A stretch of 64,000 bases of DNA from Bacillus chungangensis (GTDB lineage: Bacteria; Bacillota; Bacilli; Bacillales; Bacillaceae_C), in NCBI RefSeq assembly GCF_030812995.1, contig NZ_JAUSTT010000007.1, positions 62,001 to 126,000 on the forward strand, in the 5' to 3' direction. Made by a program: the position numbers and the translations under genes. The notes below the pieces were generated by a model, which worked only from the letters and a program-made list of their open reading frames with translations, was not told the origin of the DNA and did not search any database. Position 1 is the first letter of the stretch. Each line of letters opens with the position of its first letter. Below, in pieces: positions 16,527 through 26,290 of the stretch.

Positions 16527-17432
16527 GTGAGCACAATCGAACAGAAATTTATTGTATTTTTAGCAGTTGCAGCCGAAAAAAACTTTTCACGGGCGGCTTC
16601 TAAGCTTTTTATTTCACAGCCGGCGATTAGCCAATACATTCAAGCGTTAGAGGCGGAGTTAGGGACCATATTATTTGAGCGAGGACGTAAAGGGGTGGTG
16701 CTGACAAAAGCAGGAGAAATTGTTTTAAAACATGTGAAAGAATTGAAGAGCGTGTATGAAAGTATGGCGAGAGAGGTAGAAGAAAATATTCATGAGCCGA
16801 AAGGAACGTTAAAAATTGGGGCGAGCTACACTTTTGGCGAATATGTGCTTCCATATGTAATTGCGAAGCTTTTAAAGCGGTATCCGTTGATACAGCCTTC
16901 GATTGTGATCGGCAATACGAAAGAAATAGGAGAGGGAGTAGCAAACCGCAAGTTAGATATTGGCTTGATAGAAGGAGAGACGCATCATTCATCACTGCAC
17001 ATCCAGCATGTAGCGAAGGATGAAATGTACATTGTTGCCCATAAAAAACACCCATTGTTATTAAGAAGCATTATTGAAAGAGAGGATTTGCAGGATGTTA
17101 CTTGGTTAATTCGCGAGCAAGGATCAGGGACGAGAGAGGCAATCGAACGATTTTTTCTTCTATATGAGATAAAACCAAGCAAAACTTTGGAATTTGGAAG
17201 TACTCAAATTATTAAAGAGTCAGTGGAAGCCGGAATCGGTATTTCCTTGCTTTCGGCATGGGCGGTAAGAAAAGAGCTTCAACATGGTGTGTTCCAATAT
17301 CTCAAGATGGAAGGAATGCCTTTGCGGAGGAATTTTTCCATGATAAAAGCAAGAAGTCAATTTGAAACGAAAGCTTGTGAAGTTTTCCGAAATACGATCA
17401 TTGCCTTTTTTCAAGACGATCATAATATTTAG
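16527..17432 (+). CDS. LysR-type transcriptional regulator (YeiE/CysL-like)
   Basis: 301 residues. N-terminal winged helix with NFSRAASKLFISQPAISQYIQALEAELG, then the periplasmic-binding-like effector domain starting LKIGASYTFGEYVLP. A GTG start is used, with AGGAAGAG just upstream. Divergent to yeiH, which it probably controls; similarity to YeiE/CysL-type regulators would link it to sulfur compounds. Repeat copy 3 separates the two genes, so the original promoter region may be altered. Confidence 0.85.
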   Translation: MSTIEQKFIVFLAVAAEKNFSRAASKLFISQPAISQYIQALEAELGTILFERGRKGVVLTKAGEIVLKHVKELKSVYESMAREVEENIHEPKGTLKIGASYTFGEYVLPYVIAKLLKRYPLIQPSIVIGNTKEIGEGVANRKLDIGLIEGETHHSSLHIQHVAKDEMYIVAHKKHPLLLRSIIEREDLQDVTWLIREQGSGTREAIERFFLLYEIKPSKTLEFGSTQIIKESVEAGIGISLLSAWAVRKELQHGVFQYLKMEGMPLRRNFSMIKARSQFETKACEVFRNTIIAFFQDDHNI

Positions 17433-17509
17433 AAATTCCAAGGTTTAAAAAAAGCTATGCTATATTTTTGATCATTCATTACTCATAAAAGGTCTTAATA
17501 TATTGCATA

Positions 17510-17546
17510 AAAAAACCTCACTTTATTTACCAGGAAATAAAGTGAG
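17510..17546 (-). terminator. Rho-independent terminator (minus strand)
   Basis: CTCACTTTATTT (17517-17528) pairs with AAATAAAGTGAG (17535-17546); on the minus strand it is followed by GGTTTTTTTATG. Second of two tandem hairpins behind the M29 peptidase gene. The bases between them encode, on the minus strand, a short hydrophobic frame (TLLTVISALLYVINFQ) that may be a membrane-protein relic. Confidence 0.75.
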
Positions 17547-17639
17547 TAGATTCTCAATATTGGGTTTGTTTTCGATTTTTATACATTTGGAAGTTAATTA
17601 CATATAGAAGCGCACTAATCACTGTAAGTAACGTTAAAA

Positions 17640-17680
17640 TAAAGAAAGCTCTTGCCGCTTATAAAGAGACAAGAGCTTAA
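17640..17680 (-). terminator. Terminator of the M29 aminopeptidase gene
   Basis: AAGCTCTTG (17646-17654) pairs with CAAGAGCTT (17670-17678); on the minus strand TTCTTTATTTT follows. It begins about 10 nt after the peptidase stop codon. Confidence 0.75.
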
Positions 17681-17688
17681 AAATTGAA

Positions 17689-18921
17689 CTAAAATGCCCA
17701 ATTCCCATTACGGAAAATTGGTTCAGTTGTGCCATCTGCTTGGATGCCGTCAATATTCATAACGTCTGATCCAATCATAAAGTCAACATGCGTAATACTG
17801 GAGTTCAACCCATGCTCTTCAAGCTCTGCTTTTGACATTTTCTTCCCGCCTTCAATACAGAAGGCATAGGCGCTTCCAATTGCAAGATGATTGGAGGCAT
17901 TTTCATCAAATAATGTGTTGAAGAATAAAATGTTTGACTGCGAAATAGGTGATTGATGCGGCACTAGAGCAACCTCGCCAAGATAGTGTGAACCTTCGTC
18001 AGTTTCTACAAGGCGTTTTAAAATTTCTTCTCCTTCTTTCGCTTGAATATCAACAATTTTTCCTTCTTTAAAAGTGATTTTGAATTGATCGATAATATTG
18101 CCCCCATAGCTCAAAGGCTTTGTACTTGATACGTAGCCATTTACGCCCGTTTTATGAGGAACAGTGAAAACTTCCTCAGTAGGCATATTTGCCATAAATT
18201 CGCCCCCTTGTTCATTGATGCTGCCTGCTCCACACCAAAGGTGCCCTTGAGGAAGTTCGATAACTAAATCTGTACCTGGTGCTGTATAATGTAATTTTGC
18301 ATAGCGTTTTTTATTTAAATAATCGACTTTTTCATGGAGGAGCTTGTCATGCTCCTGCCATGCATGTACAGGATCAGCTAAATCGGATCGAGTTGCCTTG
18401 AAAATGGCATCCCAAAGCATTTCTATACTTTCTGCTGGTAATGCATCTGGGAATACCTTCTGCGCCCATGCTTCAGATGGAGCGGCAATAACGGTCCAGC
18501 TCACTTTATCTGCTTGTATGTATTGACGATATGTATCCAGGGCTTGTCCAGCAGCCTTTTGGAAATCTGCAATTCGTTGAGGATTTACACCTTTTAAAAG
18601 GTCTGGACTGGAAGAGACGACAGATATAAATGCAGCGCCTTTTTTAGCAAGCTCTTCCATCTCTTGGGCACGAAACTTTGGATACTCTTGGAAAGCTTCA
18701 TCAGGAGCGAGCTCATATTTTAAACGTGCTACTTGATCATCACTCCAATTCACAATTACATCTTTGGCGCCAGCCTCATATGCTTTTTTTACAATAAGGC
18801 GAATAAATGCAGCATTATCTAACGCTGTATTAATGACCAACGTTTGATTTTTCTGGATATTTACCCCGACTTTCACTGCAAGTTCCGCATATTTTTCTAA
18901 TTTCTGTTGAAAAGTAGACAT
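17689..18921 (-). CDS. M29 family aminopeptidase (AmpS/AmpT-like)
   Basis: About 410 residues. The family blocks are present: VNWSDDQVARLKYELAP, the metal-binding Glu in NMPTEEVFTVPHK, the zinc-site histidines and acidic residues in EVALVPHQSPIS, and the C-terminal SITHVDFMIGSDVMNIDG. These are cytoplasmic metallo-aminopeptidases that remove N-terminal residues from peptides. The frame opens at 18930, but the Met at 18921 has a better-spaced AAAGGA site and matches the usual MSTFQQKLEKYA start. Single-gene unit. Confidence 0.88.
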   Translation of the reverse strand: MSTFQQKLEKYAELAVKVGVNIQKNQTLVINTALDNAAFIRLIVKKAYEAGAKDVIVNWSDDQVARLKYELAPDEAFQEYPKFRAQEMEELAKKGAAFISVVSSSPDLLKGVNPQRIADFQKAAGQALDTYRQYIQADKVSWTVIAAPSEAWAQKVFPDALPAESIEMLWDAIFKATRSDLADPVHAWQEHDKLLHEKVDYLNKKRYAKLHYTAPGTDLVIELPQGHLWCGAGSINEQGGEFMANMPTEEVFTVPHKTGVNGYVSSTKPLSYGGNIIDQFKITFKEGKIVDIQAKEGEEILKRLVETDEGSHYLGEVALVPHQSPISQSNILFFNTLFDENASNHLAIGSAYAFCIEGGKKMSKAELEEHGLNSSITHVDFMIGSDVMNIDGIQADGTTEPIFRNGNWAF

Positions 18922-18930
18922 AATTTTCAT

Positions 18931-19400
18931 TCCTTTCTTTTTCTAAGTAGTAAATGATTTGAAAACGATTACAAGTGTTATCCATCATACGTTCCCGTAA
19001 TTCAGGAAGCTTTTTCATTTTATCACATTTTGATGTAAAAACGGAACGAATACTCTTTCGAGGAAAACATGTAAAGGGAAAATTAGATGGTAATAGAAGC
19101 AGCATAAACATTTGAGGCAGTTGATCATTATAGTCCGATATTGCTATTGATAATCGAACACCAGCAATTTATCAACGCCACTTCATATTTTCTAATTGCT
19201 GTTTATCCCGATTACAAATGTCTATTTTATGTTTAATATCCATTATCGTCATTGATTTTACCATACGATTTTTGCTGTTTTTAATGTACAGGAGTAATGA
19301 GCTGGATAAGTTACGAAAATATTCTTTATTTCTTGTATTGTTTCAACATCTAAAATGAAGAAAGTGGATGATAAAGACCTAAATTTGTATACATCATTTG
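18931..19400. other. Intergenic region, nothing recognised
   Basis: AT-rich region between the divergent peptidase and mazEF genes. No gene, RNA or strong hairpin was recognised apart from the operator listed next. Confidence 0.4.
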
Positions 19401-19408
19401 CAACTATT

Positions 19409-19431
19409 TTGTATATACTATGTATATACAA
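19409..19431 (+). promoter_or_regulatory. Palindromic operator upstream of mazEF
   Basis: TTGTATATAC and GTATATACAA form a perfect 10-bp inverted repeat around a 3-nt centre. The sequence also provides the likely -10 region. MazE and MazEF complexes repress their own promoters through such palindromes. Confidence 0.75.
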
Positions 19432-19493
19432 TAAACTTGGAGCGTGTTAGAATGGATGAGAAGGAAACACTCAATGAAAAAGAGGGGGAAATC

Positions 19494-19748
19494 ATGACAT
19501 TGACTACGACTGTCCAAAAATGGGGAAATAGTCTTGCAATACGAATTCCTAAAGATATTGCCGAACGAGTGGAGATTCATCAAGGATCCGAAATGGAGAT
19601 GAAAGTTGTAAACAATGAAGGAACCATTACATTAGTTCCTAAAAAACAACAAAAGAAATACTCATTAGAAGAGCTCTTGGAACAATGTAAATCTGAAAAT
19701 CGTCATCAAGAAATTTATCTAGGTACAGAGGGGAATGAATTAACTTAA
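19494..19748 (+). CDS. mazE: Antitoxin MazE (AbrB/SpoVT fold)
   Basis: About 84 residues. The N-terminal swapped-hairpin DNA-binding domain reads VQKWGNSLAIRIPKDIAERVEIHQGSEMEMKVV; the C-terminal ~35 residues are the flexible toxin-binding tail. The frame opens further upstream (19398), but the ATG at 19494 has an AGAGGGGGAA site and matches the family start. The stop overlaps the mazF start (TAATG). It is E. coli MazE-like rather than EndoAI-like. Confidence 0.9.
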   Translation: MTLTTTVQKWGNSLAIRIPKDIAERVEIHQGSEMEMKVVNNEGTITLVPKKQQKKYSLEELLEQCKSENRHQEIYLGTEGNELT

Positions 19749-20080
19749 TGTTAACACCAGAACGTGGCGACCTTGTTTACGTGAACTTTAATCCACAAAC
19801 AGGATATGAGCAGGCAGGCAAACGTCCTGGAATTGTTTTATCGCCAAAATCTTTTAATGACATAACAGGTTTTGCAGCAATATGTCCAATCACAAACACC
19901 ATCAGGGGATGGGGTTATGAGGTTATACTCTCTGATGGTTTAGCTTTTCAAGGTGTTATTTTAACAGACCAAGTGAAAAGCTTAGATTGGCGAGCCCGTA
20001 ATCTTCAAGTGAAAGGACAAGCTCCTCAAGAAATTGTAAAGGATTGTTTAGCTAAGATACATACTTTTTTATCAGAATAA
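19748..20080 (+). CDS. mazF: Toxin MazF (mRNA interferase)
   Basis: 110 residues. The conserved start RGDLVYVNFNPQTGYEQAGKRPGIVLSP holds the catalytic Arg, CPITNTIRGWGYEV holds the conserved Thr, and GVILTDQVKSLDWRAR closes the active site. It cleaves mRNA at short sequence motifs and is held inactive by MazE. Translationally coupled to mazE. Sequence type is the E. coli MazF/ChpAK clade, distinct from the EndoA usually found upstream of rsbR in Bacillus. Confidence 0.93.
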   Translation: MLTPERGDLVYVNFNPQTGYEQAGKRPGIVLSPKSFNDITGFAAICPITNTIRGWGYEVILSDGLAFQGVILTDQVKSLDWRARNLQVKGQAPQEIVKDCLAKIHTFLSE

Positions 20081-20250
20081 CTTTTTTACGAATTAATTAC
20101 TGCATTATTTATACTCCGTTTTCATTATAAAGCTGCTTATGGTACAGCCTATTTGTAAACCACTATCCAATGTCCGCAAATTTATCTATTCTCCCGGGTT
20201 GCGTCACCATCTAATTTGAAAGAAAATGATTGTACATTTTTTATAAAAAA

Positions 20251-20293
20251 ACGTACATTTCGTTATCCTGGTTAAGGATGACGAAATGTACTC
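20251..20293 (-). terminator. Terminator of the aldo/keto reductase gene
   Basis: GTACATTTCGT (20253-20263) pairs with ACGAAATGTAC (20281-20291), with extra inner pairing. On the minus strand it is followed by GTTTTTTTAT. Confidence 0.85.
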
Positions 20294-20303
20294 TTCCAAT
20301 CAT

Positions 20304-21134
20304 TTAAAAATCAATATGATCTGGGTCTGGTCCTATTCTTTTATCAAGATTTAATCCATTTATTTGTTCCATATCCACTGGATCTAATTCAAAATCAAAA
20401 ATTTGTGCATTTTCAATAATACGCTGTTCCTTAACTGATTTTGGGATGGTTATTACTTCGCTTTGAATATCCCAGCGCAAGATGATTTGTGCAGGTGTTT
20501 TGTTATATTTTTGTCCCATTTTTACAATCAATTCATGGTTAAGCAATTGTCCTTGCATAAGTGGCGACCATGCTTCCAATTGGATGTTGCTTTCTTTACA
20601 AAATTGCCGTAGCTCTATTTGTGTAAGAAGCGGGTGAAACTCGACTTGGTTGACCATTGGTTTGATTTCACAATCTGCCAAAATATCTTTGAGATGATGC
20701 ACTTTGAAGTTGCTGACGCCTATTGCACGAACTCTGCCATTTTTATAAAGTGTTTCAAGTGCTTTCCAAGTTTCTTTATATTTTCCTACTACTGGCCAAT
20801 GCACTAAATAAAGGTCAAGGTAATCTAGACCGAGCTTATGCAAGCTTTCATCAAAAGCATGCAGTGTTGATTCATAGCCTTGTTCACTATTCCAAACTTT
20901 TGTTGTCACAAAAAGTTCTTCACGAGGAATGCCTGACTCTTTAATAGCTTGGCCGACACCTTCTTCATTTTGGTATATTGCTGCAGTATCTATACTCCGA
21001 TAGCCTGTTTTAAGAGCTGCTTTCACTGCATTGATAACTTCTTCACCATTCTCTACTTTAAATACCCCAATGCCTACCCACGGCATTTTCACGCCATTAT
21101 GCAGTATCGTTGTATCTTGTAAATTTTTTACCAT
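20304..21134 (-). CDS. Aldo/keto reductase (YvgN/YtbE-like)
   Basis: About 276 residues. The catalytic tetrad is visible: Asp/Tyr in [18 protein letters not shown], Lys in FVTTKVWNS and His in [20 protein letters not shown]. The NADPH-binding end has [23 protein letters not shown]. It reduces aldehydes such as methylglyoxal or glyoxal by family similarity. The frame extends upstream to 21182, but AAGGAGGACC before the Met at 21134 fixes the start. Confidence 0.9.
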   Translation of the reverse strand: MVKNLQDTTILHNGVKMPWVGIGVFKVENGEEVINAVKAALKTGYRSIDTAAIYQNEEGVGQAIKESGIPREELFVTTKVWNSEQGYESTLHAFDESLHKLGLDYLDLYLVHWPVVGKYKETWKALETLYKNGRVRAIGVSNFKVHHLKDILADCEIKPMVNQVEFHPLLTQIELRQFCKESNIQLEAWSPLMQGQLLNHELIVKMGQKYNKTPAQIILRWDIQSEVITIPKSVKEQRIIENAQIFDFELDPVDMEQINGLNLDKRIGPDPDHIDF

Positions 21135-21183
21135 TGCTTCGGTCCTCCTTGTTATTTTAGTATGCCACCTTTCCCCTTCCAAG

Positions 21184-21945
21184 TTATTTTACTGCCTCGA
21201 ATGTAAAAATGCTTGTTTCATTTGTTGGCTGTTTGTGATCTTTATAATCAGCAGCAGTGCTGATTTCAGAAAAGCCGACATTTGCAAGAATTAATTTGAA
21301 CTCTTCATACCCATACCATCGCAAAGGAAAGCGCTGGAGTTCCGATTGAATAAGCTTGCCCTCGCGCCATTTTTCATACTTTAAATAAGAAACAGTACAT
21401 TGGTTGATATAATCGATTTCGGCGCAATTTTCTTCCATAGTGATCAATTCTCCTGATGGCAGCGGATAAGCTGAAAAAGATGTTTTTCCGATTTCTAAGT
21501 TAGATGCAGGTAAAAAAAGATCAACTATCAGACGCCCACCTGGAGCGAGATGGTCAAACAATCGTTTCAAAGTACGCATCGATGTCTTGCGATCTTCAAT
21601 TAGTAAAAAAGATCCAGTTGGAATAATAATCGCTTCATATTGATGAGAAGAGGAGAAATGTTCGACACTTCCTTCGATCAAAATGGGATCAAAACCTTGC
21701 TCTAAGCAACGTTTACGACACGATGCAAGCATTTCTGGGGAATAATCGATGCCATCAACTGTAAACCCAGCTTTTAATAGGGGGATCAACATGCGGCCTG
21801 ATCCGACAAATGGTTCTAAAATACGTCCTTTGCAGCCCTTTAGCTTTTCTAAGTAATATTCTTTGTCGCCATTAATAGAAAATCCAACAGGTTTTGTAAG
21901 GTCATAAACTTCAGTACTTAGTTCATTATAAGAAAACATTTTCAA
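21184..21945 (-). CDS. Class I SAM-dependent methyltransferase
   Basis: 253 residues with motif [34 protein letters not shown], motif [16 protein letters not shown] and motif [17 protein letters not shown]. It is a Rossmann-fold methyltransferase of the Methyltransf_25 type with an unknown substrate. The gene lies 50 nt upstream of the aldo/keto reductase on the same strand and may be co-transcribed with it. Confidence 0.82.
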   Translation of the reverse strand: MKMFSYNELSTEVYDLTKPVGFSINGDKEYYLEKLKGCKGRILEPFVGSGRMLIPLLKAGFTVDGIDYSPEMLASCRKRCLEQGFDPILIEGSVEHFSSSHQYEAIIIPTGSFLLIEDRKTSMRTLKRLFDHLAPGGRLIVDLFLPASNLEIGKTSFSAYPLPSGELITMEENCAEIDYINQCTVSYLKYEKWREGKLIQSELQRFPLRWYGYEEFKLILANVGFSEISTAADYKDHKQPTNETSIFTFEAVK

Positions 21946-22299
21946 TTCCCTCCTGTTATTAACGGAAGGCTTAGTCTATAAATTCCTCCCGTACAATGAA
22001 TATATGATTGTGTTTACTAGAGCTGACTATCATTTTCTTCACTCGCTTTCATAAAAGATAGATATATCATAACATAGACAATGTAGGATAATAACTTTTT
22101 ATTTTTAGAATTTTTTATACATTGATTCATGACCAGTATGACTAATAACTTCATTATGTGTAAGTAATACTTTAGTTTTATTTGACGATCTGTTCACAAT
22201 TAGGTCTAAAGGTATTAATATGGATAGATTTTTATCCTATTTAGGATTAAAATAAGCATAAAGTATGATGGGTGAAAAAGATGATTTTTATTAAAGCCT
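21946..22299. other. Intergenic region, little recognised
   Basis: Divergent control region between the methyltransferase and motA. ATCCTATTTAGGAT at about 22234-22247 is a small palindrome of unknown role. No gene is supported. Confidence 0.4.
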
Positions 22300-22325
22300 T
22301 CAAATAAATTTTTTTTATCCGATAT
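22300..22325 (+). promoter_or_regulatory. SigD-like promoter of motAB (tentative)
   Basis: TCCGATAT at 22318-22325 differs by one base from the SigD -10 (GCCGATAT). A TCAA at 22300-22303 resembles the -35 (TAAA), with a 14-bp spacer. B. subtilis motAB is SigD-dependent. Confidence 0.5.
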
Positions 22326-22361
22326 ATATAGTGGACTATTTTAAACGTTAGGGTGAGGCGT

Positions 22362-23165
22362 ATGGACAAAACATCAGTGATAGGTTTAATTTTAGGTATC
22401 ATTGCAGTTGGCGTTGGAATGGTGCTGAAGGGCGTTGGTTTGGCCGCTTTAGTAAATCCAGCTGCGATCCTCATTATTATTATCGGGACAATAGCAACAG
22501 TTGTGATTGCTTTTCCAACAGATGAAATCAAAAAGGTTCCAAAGTTATTTAAAATTCTTTTTACAAATCAACAGCTCATGCAGCCGAAAGAAATTATCAT
22601 GCTTTTTTCTGATATGGCACAATTGGCTAGGAAAGAAGGTCTTCTTGCATTAGAATCACGTACTTCTGAAATTAACGATCCTTTTTTAAAGCATGGCTTA
22701 AGTCTAGCTGTTGATGGACAAAATGCCGATTATATCCGCGATGTTTTAACAGAAGAAATAGATGCAATGGAAGAAAGGCATCAAGTTGGTTCAACGATTT
22801 TTTCTCAAGCTGGTACATATGCTCCAACCCTTGGTGTATTAGGTGCGGTTATCGGGCTTATTGCAGCGCTTGGAAATATGGATAATACAGATGCACTTGG
22901 AGAAGCGATTGCAGCAGCGTTTGTGGCAACGATGCTTGGTATTTTCACAGGATATGTGTTCTGGCATCCTTTTGCAAATAAACTAAAGCGAAAATCAAAA
23001 AAAGAAGTGCAGACAAAAGAAATGATGATCGAGGGAATTTTATCGATTATTGAAGGAGAAGCACCGAGAGTTATTGAACAAAAGCTAGCATCCTATTTAC
23101 CGGCAGCTGAGAGGAAAAAACTATTGGAAGAAAGCGGCGGTGTCACTCAAGATGTCAAAGCGTAG
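22362..23165 (+). CDS. motA: Flagellar stator protein MotA
   Basis: About 267 residues with four transmembrane helices. The start MDKTSVIGLILGIIAVGVGMVLKGV and the segment AGTYAPTLGVLGAVIGLIAAL match B. subtilis MotA rather than MotP. The cytoplasmic loop with ARKEGLLALE interacts with the rotor. A GTG at 22353 is in frame, but the ATG at 22362 matches the family start. The 3' end overlaps motB by 14 nt. Confidence 0.95.
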   Translation: MDKTSVIGLILGIIAVGVGMVLKGVGLAALVNPAAILIIIIGTIATVVIAFPTDEIKKVPKLFKILFTNQQLMQPKEIIMLFSDMAQLARKEGLLALESRTSEINDPFLKHGLSLAVDGQNADYIRDVLTEEIDAMEERHQVGSTIFSQAGTYAPTLGVLGAVIGLIAALGNMDNTDALGEAIAAAFVATMLGIFTGYVFWHPFANKLKRKSKKEVQTKEMMIEGILSIIEGEAPRVIEQKLASYLPAAERKKLLEESGGVTQDVKA

Positions 23166-23925
23166 AAAGAAAAAAAAAGACGAAGTACATATTAGTGAGT
23201 CATGGCTGCTTCCATATGCTGACATTTTAACATTACTGCTGGCTCTTTTTATTGTATTATTTTCAATGAGTTCGGTAGATGCTCAAAAATTCCAACGTCT
23301 TTCCCAAGTCTTTAACGGGATTTTCGTTGGAGGAACTGGTGTGAGCGAATATAACGATCTTCTTCCTCCTGATAATTCGCAAGCAAGCGTTGGGAAAAAT
23401 GAAAATGATGGCGAAAAGGAAGAAAAGGAAGTTCAATTTGCAAAACACGAGCAAGAAGAGCTGGAACATATTCAAATGAAAATAAATGCCTATATGATCC
23501 AAAAAAATCTTGAAGGAAAATTTGATATTTCTTTAACACAAGAGGGTCTATTGCTTACGATTAGGGATAATGTGTTATTTGAATCAGGAGTAGCAGATGT
23601 TCGAAAAGAAGATTTAACAACAGCTAAAGAAATCTCAGAACTGCTTGTAATGGATATTCCTCGTGAAATTATTATTAGCGGCCATACAGATAATGTTCCA
23701 ATTAAAAATGCTCGCTTTCAGTCAAACTGGGAATTAAGTGTCATGCGGGCAGTCAACTTTATGAAGATTATATTGGAGAATGATGCGCTTGATCCTGGGT
23801 TATTTAGTGCAAAAGGCTTTGGAGAATTTCAACCAATTGCCACCAATGATAATGCCGAAGGGAAAGCAAAGAATAGAAGGGTCGAAGTCTTAATTCTCCC
23901 TCAAACTGAAATGTCAAACCAATAG
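23152..23925 (+). CDS. motB: Flagellar stator protein MotB
   Basis: About 257 residues. A lysine-rich N-terminus precedes the single transmembrane helix with the proton-binding Asp in SWLLPYADILTLLLALFIVLF. A charged linker and the C-terminal OmpA-like peptidoglycan-binding domain (IIISGHTDNVPIKNARFQSNWELSVMRA) follow. With MotA it forms the proton-driven stator. An in-frame GTG at 23140 is an alternative start. Confidence 0.95.
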   Translation: MSKRRKKKKDEVHISESWLLPYADILTLLLALFIVLFSMSSVDAQKFQRLSQVFNGIFVGGTGVSEYNDLLPPDNSQASVGKNENDGEKEEKEVQFAKHEQEELEHIQMKINAYMIQKNLEGKFDISLTQEGLLLTIRDNVLFESGVADVRKEDLTTAKEISELLVMDIPREIIISGHTDNVPIKNARFQSNWELSVMRAVNFMKIILENDALDPGLFSAKGFGEFQPIATNDNAEGKAKNRRVEVLILPQTEMSNQ

Positions 23926-23926
23926 G

Positions 23927-23966
23927 AAAAAGCTTTGAACATCTTAAGGTGTCAAAGCTTTTTCTC
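23927..23966 (+). terminator. Terminator of motAB
   Basis: AAAAAGCTTTGA (23927-23938) pairs with TCAAAGCTTTTT (23952-23963). Repeat copy 4 begins directly after it. Confidence 0.85.
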
Positions 23967-23967
23967 G

Positions 23968-24196
23968 TTTATCCCACATCAAACTTGCAAGTCAAGCCCC
24001 AACCTCGGGAAGTAAGAAGGGAAAACTGAAAGTCAAATGTCCGATTGGTTCGAGCCTATAGGACAAGGAAAACTTCCGCAGTGATACATCGCACGAAGAA
24101 AAAGCGGGTTTCCTTTTTCGAGGACGTCGCGCTTTTAGCTTGAGATCCATTGTATTGGGGATGAGAAAACCCCTACTCATGGAAGTTTCACTTTAT
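23968..24196 (+). mobile_element. Dispersed repeat, copy 4 (one module)
   Basis: 229 bp with TTTAT at both ends. Left end CCCACATCAAACTTGC; one module with GATACATCGCACGAAGAAAA and TTTTTCGAGGACG; the right end is partly degenerate (GGGGATGAGAAAACCCCTACTCATGG) but keeps GGAAGTTTCAC. It lies 20 bp from the flavodoxin stop codon. Confidence 0.88.
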
Positions 24197-24216
24197 TGAT
24201 GAAACCATTTTCATTT

Positions 24217-24696
24217 TTATGTTAGCGCAGACTTCAACGATTGCTTGTTGACAATGTCAGCAAATTGCTTCCCAAATGCTCTACATCGTTCAAGGTCTTC
24301 ATCTTCAGGCGTTAAATCAACTTTTAAGCTATCGAGCACGATGGAAGCACCTAATTCTCGCAATCTTTCTGTCAATGAATCAACTGCTTTTGCAAATTTA
24401 GGATAAAAGCGATCTCCAGAACCGAAAACAGCTGCCGCTTTCCCACCAAGATAAAGCCCTTCCATTTCTTCGTAAAAACCCATAAACTCATCAGGGATTG
24501 CTCCATCTTCATAAGTATGGCTGCCGAATAAAATGCCATCATAGTCAAGAAGTTCATCTGCATAAGCATCAAGCGAATCTTTGATGATGACATTCATATT
24601 TTCAGCTTGTATCGCTTCTGAAATTACTTCCGCCATCATTTCCGTATTTCCTGTCATGCTTGTAAACACAAGAATGATTTTTTTCATTACATTCAC
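24217..24696 (-). CDS. Flavodoxin (YkuN/YkuP-like)
   Basis: 159 residues. The FMN phosphate loop is FTSMTGNTEMMAEVI, the FMN ring loops are LFGSHTYEDGAIPDEF and VFGSGDRFYPKFAKAVD. Small electron carrier; in B. subtilis YkuN/YkuP serve fatty-acid desaturase, P450 and nitric oxide synthase. The start is either MNVMKK (24696) or the internal Met at 24687. Monocistronic; the stop TAA lies in an ATAAA context. Confidence 0.9.
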   Translation of the reverse strand: MNVMKKIILVFTSMTGNTEMMAEVISEAIQAENMNVIIKDSLDAYADELLDYDGILFGSHTYEDGAIPDEFMGFYEEMEGLYLGGKAAAVFGSGDRFYPKFAKAVDSLTERLRELGASIVLDSLKVDLTPEDEDLERCRAFGKQFADIVNKQSLKSALT

Positions 24697-25303
24697 ACTC
24701 TCTATTATTCTTCACTTGAGAAGCAATTTTCAATACATTGCTTAAAGATTTGTGTGTATATCGAAAAAATCACATCTGCTGACAACGTATTTCGAGTTTT
24801 ACTATCTTTGAACACGTTATTCCGCTTATGGCCTTTTGAACAAAAGTGATAAGCGAAAATAGCTTCTCATTTTTATTTTACTATGAAACAGTCTCATGCG
24901 CCTAATGATAAGCATGTACAAGAAGCCCCGAAAAATAAAGTGTTTTTATCGAGAAATGCAACATTTAATCTAAGTAAACGTAAGGAATATGAATAACGAT
25001 TGATTTTTGTAAACAGGACTAATGTTGATTATACTATCTTGTATAGGGATAAAATTAATTTTAAAAAACCGTATGCCACAGGAAAAGCGAATGAAAAAAG
25101 GAAATTGCTATCCAACAAACATAAAGATAAGATAGAAGAGACTGTTTAGAAGTGAAATAGAAGGTCCTTTTTTCTCATTTTGCTGAAAGTATATAGTCTT
25201 AGGCAAGGAATTAAAAATGGTATTTTATAAAGTGAACAAAAAATTGGTTTTAATCATATAAAGCCATCATAACAGCTATAACGGTGGAGGAAGGGAAGAG
25301 AAA
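24697..25303. other. Intergenic region, nothing recognised
   Basis: About 600 bp of AT-rich DNA between divergently transcribed genes. No gene, repeat copy or riboswitch was recognised; it should hold both promoters. Confidence 0.4.
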
Positions 25304-26071
25304 ATGGTTACCATAAAATCTCAACGGGAAATAAACATGATGAAAAAATCGGGCGAGCTGCTTGCTTCCATTCATAAAGAAATTGCAAAAATGATGAGAC
25401 CTGGGCTAACGACCTGGGATATCGAAGTTTTTGTAGATGATTATTTGAAAAAACATGGTGCTACACCAGAGCAAAAAGGGTACAGAGGATATGAATATGC
25501 GACCTGTGCAAGTATCAATGATGAAATATGCCACGGATTTCCACGGAAACAGCCTTTAAAGAATGGCGACTTGGTAACGATTGATATGGTGGTGAATTTA
25601 AATGGAGGATTAGCAGATTCAGCATGGTCGTACGTAGTTGGAGAAGCAGATGAATCCGTTCTAAAACTAATGGATGTTACAAAAACAGCATTATATAAAG
25701 GAATTGAACAAGTAAAACCGGGAAATAGAATCGGGGACATTGGTCATGCAATCCAAACCTATGTAGAGGGAGAAGGTTATTCTGTTGTACGTGATTTTAT
25801 CGGACATGGGATCGGTCCTTCCATTCATGAAAAACCAGAAGTGCCGCATTTTGGTTTGCCAGGGAAAGGGCTCCGTATAAAAGAAGGCATGGTTTTTACA
25901 ATCGAACCAATGGTTAATGTGGGAAGATACCATTCAAAAATGGATGCCAATGGTTGGACTGCTAGAACGGCAGACGGATCATTATCTTGCCAATATGAGC
26001 ATACACTTGCGGTAACGAAGGACGGAGTCATCATTTTAACAGATCAAGATTCTACTGGCGATGACAATTAG
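25304..26071 (+). CDS. Methionine aminopeptidase, type I (MapB/YflG-like)
   Basis: 255 residues. The five metal ligands are visible in order: Asp in VTIDMVVNL, Asp in LADSAWSY, His in IGHGIGPSIHEKP, Glu in FTIEPMVN and Glu in CQYEHTLAV. It removes the initiator Met from nascent proteins. The extended length and the separation from the ribosomal-protein operon suggest the accessory YflG-type copy rather than the essential Map. RBS GGAGGAAGGG precedes the ATG. Confidence 0.88.
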   Translation: MVTIKSQREINMMKKSGELLASIHKEIAKMMRPGLTTWDIEVFVDDYLKKHGATPEQKGYRGYEYATCASINDEICHGFPRKQPLKNGDLVTIDMVVNLNGGLADSAWSYVVGEADESVLKLMDVTKTALYKGIEQVKPGNRIGDIGHAIQTYVEGEGYSVVRDFIGHGIGPSIHEKPEVPHFGLPGKGLRIKEGMVFTIEPMVNVGRYHSKMDANGWTARTADGSLSCQYEHTLAVTKDGVIILTDQDSTGDDN

Positions 26072-26141
26072 TCATTCATTAAGATCGAGTGGTATGAAGG
26101 TTCTAAAAGGAATAAGGAATAGGGGTGCTTACTGAAATAGG

Positions 26142-26187
26142 ATTGCAATCAGGTTAAGCAATCATTCTGCTTGATTGCAATTCTTAT
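26142..26187 (+). terminator. Hairpin/terminator after methionine aminopeptidase
   Basis: ATTGCAATCA (26142-26151) pairs with TGATTGCAAT (26172-26181), followed by TCTTATAT, a weak T tract. It could also act as an attenuator for the following two-gene unit. Confidence 0.6.
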
Positions 26188-26290
26188 ATACACTGTTATT
26201 CTCGCTGCTCCTAGTTTGAATGCCATGTTTTCATTTGTCTGCAAGTATGGTAAAATTTTTCAAATAATAGGTTTTATTAAAGGAGTTAGC

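Noticed and set aside
17549-17655. Minus-strand hydrophobic frame ending YVINFQMYKNRKQ
   Set aside because: Looks like a transporter tail, but it starts after a stop codon, has no start and lies between two terminators; kept only as a note in the terminator entry.
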